From Cricetibacter osteomyelitidis (GTDB lineage Bacteria; Pseudomonadota; Gammaproteobacteria; Enterobacterales; Pasteurellaceae): a DNA stretch of 64,000 nucleotides. The position numbers and the translations under genes were made by a program. Below the pieces are notes generated by a model, which saw only the letters and a list, made by a program, of their open reading frames with translations, had not been told where the DNA came from and did not search any database. Shown here in pieces: positions 59,183-64,000 of the stretch. The stretch spans positions 186,001 to 250,000 of the forward strand of contig NZ_SLYB01000001.1 in NCBI RefSeq assembly GCF_004340985.1, read 5' to 3'. Each line of letters begins with the position of its first letter. Within the stretch, counting starts at the first letter, position 1.

Positions 59183-60109
59183 TTAAGACAATCGTTCTCT
59201 CAACGCAATTTTATCGTGACAAGTTTTGATTTTTTCAAAAAGTACGGTGGCTTCTGCATATTCTTTTTTCAAATAACCGAGCCATTGTTTGATACGGGCA
59301 ACGTGATAAAAACCGGTATCATGAATATTTTCCAGATGAGCATATTTTTGTAGTATAGGCAGAATATGAGCCCACGGCAATTTAGCGTGATTATACTTTA
59401 ATACTAGGCTGAGATTGGGGATGTTTAATGCTCCGCGACCAACCATAAGATCATCACAACCCACGGTTTTTAAACAATCTTGTCCGTCTTGCCATTGCCG
59501 GATTTCGCCGTTGGCAATGACCGGAATGGTCAGTTTTTGGCGAATTTCGCCGATTTTTGCCCAATTAATGCGATCAGCACGATAACCGTCCGCTTTGGTT
59601 CTGCCGTGGATGGCAATTTCATCGGCACCGCCTTGTTGTACCGCATGGGCAATATCAAAAGCGAAATCCGTGGAATCCCAACCTAACCGCACTTTTACAC
59701 TGACGGTTTGCTGTTGCGGCACTGCGGCACGAATTGCTTTGGTGGCTTGATAAATCAATTCCGGTTGTTTAAGCAGCATTGCACCGCCATTACTGCCATT
59801 AACCGTTTTTGACGGACAGCCACAGTTTAAGTCAATTCCGTAGGATCCTAATTCTATGGCTCGTTGTGCATTTTCTGCCAGCCACTGCGGATGTTGTCCT
59901 AATAGCTGCACGCGTACCGGTGTGCCGGACAGGGTTTTGCCACCGTTTTCCAATTCAGGGCAAAGACGGTAAAACACTTTATTCGGCAGTAGCTGATCGA
60001 CCACGCGGACAAATTCGGTGATACATAAATCGTATTGATTAATTTCAGTAAGCAGCAGGCGTACAGTGGGATCCAGCACGCCTTGCATTGGAGCGAGAAT
60101 TACACGCAT
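59183..60109 (-). CDS. dusC: tRNA-dihydrouridine(16) synthase
   Basis: This FMN enzyme reduces uridine 16 in the tRNA D-loop. The 308-residue protein begins [33 protein letters not shown], and has the catalytic cysteine block [39 protein letters not shown] and IPVIANGEI. The [11 protein letters not shown] start is typical of DusC as distinct from DusA and DusB. It overlaps the upstream membrane gene by 10 bp. Confidence 0.94.
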   Translation of the reverse strand: MRVILAPMQGVLDPTVRLLLTEINQYDLCITEFVRVVDQLLPNKVFYRLCPELENGGKTLSGTPVRVQLLGQHPQWLAENAQRAIELGSYGIDLNCGCPSKTVNGSNGGAMLLKQPELIYQATKAIRAAVPQQQTVSVKVRLGWDSTDFAFDIAHAVQQGGADEIAIHGRTKADGYRADRINWAKIGEIRQKLTIPVIANGEIRQWQDGQDCLKTVGCDDLMVGRGALNIPNLSLVLKYNHAKLPWAHILPILQKYAHLENIHDTGFYHVARIKQWLGYLKKEYAEATVLFEKIKTCHDKIALRERLS

Positions 60110-60708
60110 TTTTTATCAGGTCGTGCAATGTAGAAAATCACTAAAGCTGTGATTGCACCAAGCGTATCGGCCAGAATATCTTTTTGAGCATCCCAAATAT
60201 CGCCTTGTGAACCTAAGAAAGAAATACCCGCATCACCGCCTTCAATTACAGCGTATTGCCATTCGATTAATTCATAGGTGGCTGCAACGCTCATGATAAA
60301 AAATAGGGCGAAAAATCCGGCTAAAATCGGGCCGCACAATTTGCGGCGGAGCAACCATTCCGCCATTGGGAAACTGTAAAAACCGATAATATAATGTGCT
60401 ACGCGGTCAAAGTGATTGCGGTTTTCACCTAAAATCGGACCCAGCAATTTATTTGCCCAGTCGAATGGCACGAATTCAAAGGTATAATGTGCACCGATTA
60501 AATGCAAAATCATCCATAAGCTCATTAAAAAATAAGCTAAGTTGCTGAATTTAAAAAGAGGATAGGTGATAACCAATAATCCGAATACAATAAAAATCGG
60601 TAAAACTTCCGCATACCATACCGCTCTTGAATGGGGTTCAATACCGGACCAAATGGAAACAGTAAGGATTACTAAGCCGATAAATAAGGCAAATTTATGT
60701 TGCTGCAT
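60100..60708 (-). CDS. DUF2238 (YjdF-like) membrane protein
   Basis: The start is taken as the ATG that overlaps the djlA stop (TAATG); a TTG nine bases upstream is less likely. The 202-residue protein has about six helices and the family-typical [29 protein letters not shown] and [31 protein letters not shown]. Its function is not known. It is co-transcribed with djlA and dusC. Confidence 0.9.
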   Translation of the reverse strand: MQQHKFALFIGLVILTVSIWSGIEPHSRAVWYAEVLPIFIVFGLLVITYPLFKFSNLAYFLMSLWMILHLIGAHYTFEFVPFDWANKLLGPILGENRNHFDRVAHYIIGFYSFPMAEWLLRRKLCGPILAGFFALFFIMSVAATYELIEWQYAVIEGGDAGISFLGSQGDIWDAQKDILADTLGAITALVIFYIARPDKKCV

Positions 60709-61589
60709 TATTTCCAACCTTTTGATTTACAAATTAAATCATAAGCAGCTTGAATTTGTTGGGCTTTTTCTTTTGCCATTTCTAACATTTCTTCCGGCAG
60801 ACCTTTTGATACTAATTTATCCGGGTGATGTTCGTTCATCAAGCGGCGATAAGCCCGTTTCACCACTTTTTGATCGTCGGAAGCGGTTACACCTAACACT
60901 TTATAGGCATCATCAATGGTCGGACCGGATGATTGGCGATAACCGCCGTAACTGCCGTTTTGTTGATAGCTGCCTTGGTAGTTGCTTTGTTGCTGATATT
61001 GTCCTTGTTGTTGGTGATAAAATCCACCGCGGGCAAATTGTTGCGAAGCATAAACCATTGCCAGCATTTGCTCGAATTGCATACGGGACATACCCAATTC
61101 TTCCGCAATGGTATAAAGCACTTCTTTTTCACCGCGTTGCAATTCACCATCGGCAAAGGCCGCTTGCACTTGAATTTCCAAGAACATCCGCAATAAATCG
61201 CTACGTTGGCCGCAGCCTAAACGAAATTCACGAATTACCTGGCGAATGGGAAAATCCGTCGCTTTTCCGCGATTAAAGGCCTCTTGAGCCAAACGACGGC
61301 CGTTATCGTCCAAATTCATTTGGTTCATTAAACTGGTAGCAAGGCGGATATCTCCCGTCGTCACCTGCCCCTTTGCCTTAGCCAAATGCCCTAGCACGGC
61401 GAAAGTGGTTTGCATAAATAACGATTGGCGGGTTACAGGCTTTTTGAAAAAAGACGAATTGACACTACCCAATTCGTATAGTTTTTTATCTGCCATATGT
61501 CCTAAAATCACACCGGCAATAGCACCGAAAATACTGCCGGTGACACGATAACCGATAAAAAAGCCGAGAAGTTTGCCGATAAAATTCAT
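60708..61589 (-). CDS. djlA: Membrane-anchored DnaJ-like co-chaperone
   Basis: The 293-residue protein starts with a glycine-rich membrane anchor (FIGKLLGFFIGYRVTGSIFGAIAGVILGHM). A TerB-like helical domain follows (LFMQTTFAVLGHLAKAKGQVT...), then a Gln/Gly/Tyr-rich linker (residues ~192-224). A C-terminal J domain carries the HPD motif (MNEHHPDKLVSKGLPEEMLEMA). DjlA stimulates DnaK at the inner membrane. It is first in the djlA-yjdF-dusC group. Confidence 0.96.
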   Translation of the reverse strand: MNFIGKLLGFFIGYRVTGSIFGAIAGVILGHMADKKLYELGSVNSSFFKKPVTRQSLFMQTTFAVLGHLAKAKGQVTTGDIRLATSLMNQMNLDDNGRRLAQEAFNRGKATDFPIRQVIREFRLGCGQRSDLLRMFLEIQVQAAFADGELQRGEKEVLYTIAEELGMSRMQFEQMLAMVYASQQFARGGFYHQQQGQYQQQSNYQGSYQQNGSYGGYRQSSGPTIDDAYKVLGVTASDDQKVVKRAYRRLMNEHHPDKLVSKGLPEEMLEMAKEKAQQIQAAYDLICKSKGWK

Positions 61590-61658
61590 TTCATTTCCCT
61601 AATTAATAAAAATTGCATTATTTTAGCCTAAATATAGACAAAATCCTATTTATCAAGT

Positions 61659-62060
61659 TCAAATTTCATAAAACTCAAGGGGTAAACCGTCAGGATCTTT
61701 AAAAAAGGTAAATTTACGGTCGGTTAATTCATCAATACGAATAGGTTCCGCTTCTACATTATTTTCTTGCAAATATTTTACCGCACTTTCCACGGATTCC
61801 ACTTTAAATGCCAGATGACGCAATCCGCAAGCTTCCGGTGTGGTAGGGCGTGCCGAGGGATTCGGAAAAGAAAACAACTCAATTTGACTGCCATCTGCAA
61901 AACGTAAATCCAGCTTATAGCTGCTTCGCAAAGTGCGGTAGGTTTCCGCAATAATTTCCGCACCGAGTATCTTGGTGTAAAACGCTTTGGATTTTGCATA
62001 ATCGGAAACAATAACGGCAATATGGTGAAAACCGAGAATAGGGGATTGATTGAAATTCAT
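61659..62060 (-). CDS. VOC-family glyoxalase-like protein (GloA2/YaeR type)
   Basis: The 133-residue protein has two beta-alpha-beta-beta-beta modules. Candidate metal ligands are His in GFHHIAVIV, Glu in QIELFSFP, His in GLRHLAFKV and Glu in PLEFYEI. The length and end motif match YaeR-like proteins, related to but distinct from glyoxalase I. The substrate is unproven. It is a monocistronic gene on the minus strand. Confidence 0.85.
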   Translation of the reverse strand: MNFNQSPILGFHHIAVIVSDYAKSKAFYTKILGAEIIAETYRTLRSSYKLDLRFADGSQIELFSFPNPSARPTTPEACGLRHLAFKVESVESAVKYLQENNVEAEPIRIDELTDRKFTFFKDPDGLPLEFYEI

Positions 62061-62202
62061 ATTATATTATCTCCATTAAAATATTGGCGTTATTAAATAG
62101 TAACAATATGAAGAAAATCAATAAGTTGAAATAACTGTGCTGAATAAAGTTTAGTTTGTCATTATATGAAGGGGCGAATGCCGCCCCTTAAATCGTTGTG
62201 AA

Positions 62203-62466
62203 TCAGGCCACAATCCCGAAAGTTTCTTTCATAATCGGAGCAAAATCCGTAAAACCGCCGATCGGTTTTTCATCAATGAAAATTTGTGGTACGGTTTCAA
62301 CCGGTTTACCGACGGATTTTGATAAATCTTCTTTGGTGATGCCTTCAGCGTGAATATCCACATAGCGATAATCAAAGTCGGCTACACTGTTTTTTACTTT
62401 TTCCGCTAATTCTTTTGCACGCACGCAATAAGGGCAGCCTGGACGACCAAAAATAACCACGAACAT
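62203..62466 (-). CDS. grxA: Glutaredoxin 1
   Basis: The 87-residue thioredoxin-fold protein has the dithiol active site CPYC (GRPGCPYCVRAKELAEK), the cis-proline strand ETVPQIFIDEKPIGGFTD and the glutathione-binding GGFTD. It is an alternative reductant for class Ia ribonucleotide reductase, whose genes lie about 17 kb away. It is divergent from rimK. Confidence 0.95.
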   Translation of the reverse strand: MFVVIFGRPGCPYCVRAKELAEKVKNSVADFDYRYVDIHAEGITKEDLSKSVGKPVETVPQIFIDEKPIGGFTDFAPIMKETFGIVA

Positions 62467-62555
62467 AATAAATTCCTTCTATATAATTAAAAATTCTTGG
62501 CTATTTTACAGGATCTTTTTCATCATAATAAAGTGATTTTCAACATTGTTGCGAT

Positions 62556-62564
62556 TGGTATAAT
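62556..62564 (+). promoter_or_regulatory. Extended -10 promoter of rimK
   Basis: TGGTATAAT is a perfect -10 hexamer with the upstream TG, 44 bp ahead of the rimK ATG. The -35 region is weak (TTTTCA), as usual for extended -10 promoters. Confidence 0.55.
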
Positions 62565-62608
62565 ATATCAATTATTTTGGCCGTAACATATTGATTGTAA
62601 GGAATCTT

Positions 62609-63511
62609 ATGAAACTACTGATGCTATGCCGTGAGCCTCGTTTATATAGCTGTGTGCGTTTAAAAGAAAGTGCGGAGCAGAGCGGACATCAAATGGATAT
62701 TTTAGATCCGAATAAAATGTTGCTGAAACTTTCGCAAAATGCACCGCACTTTGAGCTGTTTTATCAAAAAAATAATGAAACCGAGCCTTATTTATTGCCG
62801 GATTATGATGCAGTGCTTCCGCGTTTTGGGACAGCTTCCACGCAAATGGGTTGTGCTGTGTTGCGACACTTTCAAAGTAAAGGCGTACCTTGTTTAAATA
62901 ATGCCAGTGCATTTTTGCAGGCTCGCGATAAATGGCATAGCTTGCAATTATTGGCATCTGCGAGTGTTGCCGTGCCGAATACTTTGCTAAGCGGCAATGA
63001 ATTTGAACCATCGCATAGCGTGCAACAGGTGCAATATCCTTGTATTATCAAAACGCTATCCGGATCGCAAGGTATTGGTGTTATGTTGGCCGAAGGTAAG
63101 CAAAGTGCGGTGAGTATTTTGGAAACTTTGAAACAAAATGAAATACCAACACTGGTACAGGATTTTATCGCAGAAGCGAGCGGAGCGGATGTGCGTTGTT
63201 TTATTATCGGCAATCAGGTGGTCGCCACAATGCAACGGTTCGGAAAGTGCGGTGAATTTCGGGCGAATTTTCATCGCGGCGGTTCGGCAGAAAAAATCAC
63301 ATTAAGCGAAACCGATAAAGCCATTGCTATTAAAGCGACACAAGCCTTAGGGTTAGATGTAGCCGGTGTGGATTTGATTTTTTCCAAGCAAGGCACTTTG
63401 GTGCTGGAAGTCAACGCCAGCCCGGGGTTGGAACTTATCGAGAAAACCAGTGGGATTGATATTGCGGTGCAGATGATTGCCTATTTAGAGAAAAAGTGCG
63501 GTTTATTTTGA
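62609..63511 (+). CDS. rimK: Ribosomal protein S6 glutamate ligase
   Basis: RimK adds glutamate residues to the C-terminus of ribosomal protein S6. ATG at 62609 ([15 protein letters not shown]) behind TAAGGAA gives the expected 300 residues. The ATP-grasp fold is seen in [49 protein letters not shown] and the metal-binding [21 protein letters not shown]. Four uptake signals lie in the coding sequence, including one at the C-terminus. Confidence 0.95.
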   Translation: MKLLMLCREPRLYSCVRLKESAEQSGHQMDILDPNKMLLKLSQNAPHFELFYQKNNETEPYLLPDYDAVLPRFGTASTQMGCAVLRHFQSKGVPCLNNASAFLQARDKWHSLQLLASASVAVPNTLLSGNEFEPSHSVQQVQYPCIIKTLSGSQGIGVMLAEGKQSAVSILETLKQNEIPTLVQDFIAEASGADVRCFIIGNQVVATMQRFGKCGEFRANFHRGGSAEKITLSETDKAIAIKATQALGLDVAGVDLIFSKQGTLVLEVNASPGLELIEKTSGIDIAVQMIAYLEKKCGLF

Positions 63512-63513
63512 TA

Positions 63514-63543
63514 AAAAAGTTGCTCGTCATGAGCAACTTTTTG
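63514..63543. terminator. Bidirectional terminator between rimK and the antiporter gene
   Basis: AAAAAGTTGCTC and GAGCAACTTTTT pair across GTCAT, with A and T runs on both sides serving both convergent genes. Confidence 0.9.
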
Positions 63544-63555
63544 TTTGTAATGGTT

Positions 63556-64000
63556 TTAATCTTTTTTCTTAAATAAGAATATAATAACGGCTAATACCAC
63601 ACCGGTAACGGCAAAACCTAATAGTCCGGATTTGGTAAATCCAACGGTTAAATATCCTGCCGCACTGGCAATAGCAATGGTCAACGCATAAGGTAATTGC
63701 GTAGTAACGTGATCCATATGATTACATTTTGCCCCGGTTGAGGATAAGATCGTGGTGTCTGAAATGGGAGAACAGTGGTCACCACATACCGCACCGGCCA
63801 TTACAGCCGATAAACAAGGCAATAATAATTCAGGGGCGGCATTAGCTGCGATGGCTGCACCGATTGGCAACATAATACCGAAGGTTCCCCAGCTTGTTCC
63901 CGTTGAGAATGCCATTAATGCACCAAGCAAGAAGAGTAATACCGGAAGTAATTCAACGCTTAAATTGCCGGTAACTAAAGTTGAAAGATATTTACCGGTT
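63556..64000 (-). CDS. Na+/H+ antiporter, NhaC family (C-terminal part, truncated by window edge)
   Basis: The reading frame is open to the right edge (…YLSTLVTGNLSVELLPVLLFLLGALMAF), so the N-terminal part lies outside. The visible ~148 residues hold membrane helices with STGTSWGTFGIMLPIGAAIA and AVMAGAVCGDHCSPISDTTILSSTGAKCNHMDHV, which is diagnostic for the NhaC family (GDHxSPISDTT). It exports sodium in exchange for protons. It ends in FLFKKKD. Confidence 0.88.
   Translation of the reverse strand, partial: TGKYLSTLVTGNLSVELLPVLLFLLGALMAFSTGTSWGTFGIMLPIGAAIAANAAPELLLPCLSAVMAGAVCGDHCSPISDTTILSSTGAKCNHMDHVTTQLPYALTIAIASAAGYLTVGFTKSGLLGFAVTGVVLAVIIFLFKKKD

Overview
The window is a chromosomal segment of a member of the Pasteurellaceae. 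The Haemophilus-type DNA uptake signal AAGTGCGGT (or its complement ACCGCACTT) occurs dozens of times, in genes and as inverted pairs in terminators. The gene families (fhuCDBA, nrdAB-yfaE, glnD, djlA, rimK-grxA) and moderately AT-rich composition fit this family. I cannot name the genus or species from sequence alone.

Layout. 1-2.2 kb: the 3' end of a large membrane protein resembling type VI secretion effectors, followed by a DUF6708 membrane protein. 2.5-17 kb: a complete but scattered histidine biosynthesis locus (leader peptide with attenuator, hisG, hisD, hisC, hisB, hisH, hisA, hisF, hisIE). Almost every gap between his genes holds an unrelated gene: a helix-hairpin-helix protein, a SRPBCC-like protein, membrane proteins, a RhuM-Fic fusion, an antisense SMR efflux gene, DUF817, a PIN-like protein, a Bro-N protein and a DUF2726 protein. 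A hisH'-'hisB chimeric fragment between hisB and hisH looks like the joint of an old tandem duplication. 17-24 kb: brnQ, an LtaS-like phosphotransferase, three identical tRNA-Val genes, gltX, tRNA-Ala and a small decayed phage region containing an integrase remnant. 24.1-30 kb: a Fur-type promoter and a hydroxamate siderophore uptake operon (fhuCDBA order). 30-39.3 kb: a sugar or cyclitol uptake and catabolism island (two paralogous binding proteins, ABC ATPase, permease, AraC regulator, two TIM-barrel isomerase/epimerases and a Gfo/Idh/MocA dehydrogenase). Copies of the same intergenic repeat lie on both sides of it. 39.3-48.5 kb: housekeeping genes prs, ispE, lolB, yfaE, nrdB and nrdA (with tandem NrdR boxes), and divergent glnD. 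48.5-54.5 kb: an IS1595-family remnant, then a ROK repressor divergent from an SDR-kinase-GPH transporter-IIA operon, with a perfect CRP site and repeated operators between them. 54.5-64 kb: an oxidoreductase, a MATE exporter, riboflavin synthase, a TIGR01777 epimerase, argR, dusC, a YjdF-like protein, djlA, a VOC protein, grxA, rimK and the end of a NhaC-type antiporter.

Functionally, the window mixes core metabolism with accessory nutrient capture (iron siderophore, unknown cyclitol or keto-sugar, pentitol-like sugar). The most unusual part is the his locus. It appears to act as a landing zone for single-gene cargo, some of it related to toxin or phage-conflict families, and it also carries uptake sequences of both known Pasteurellaceae dialects.
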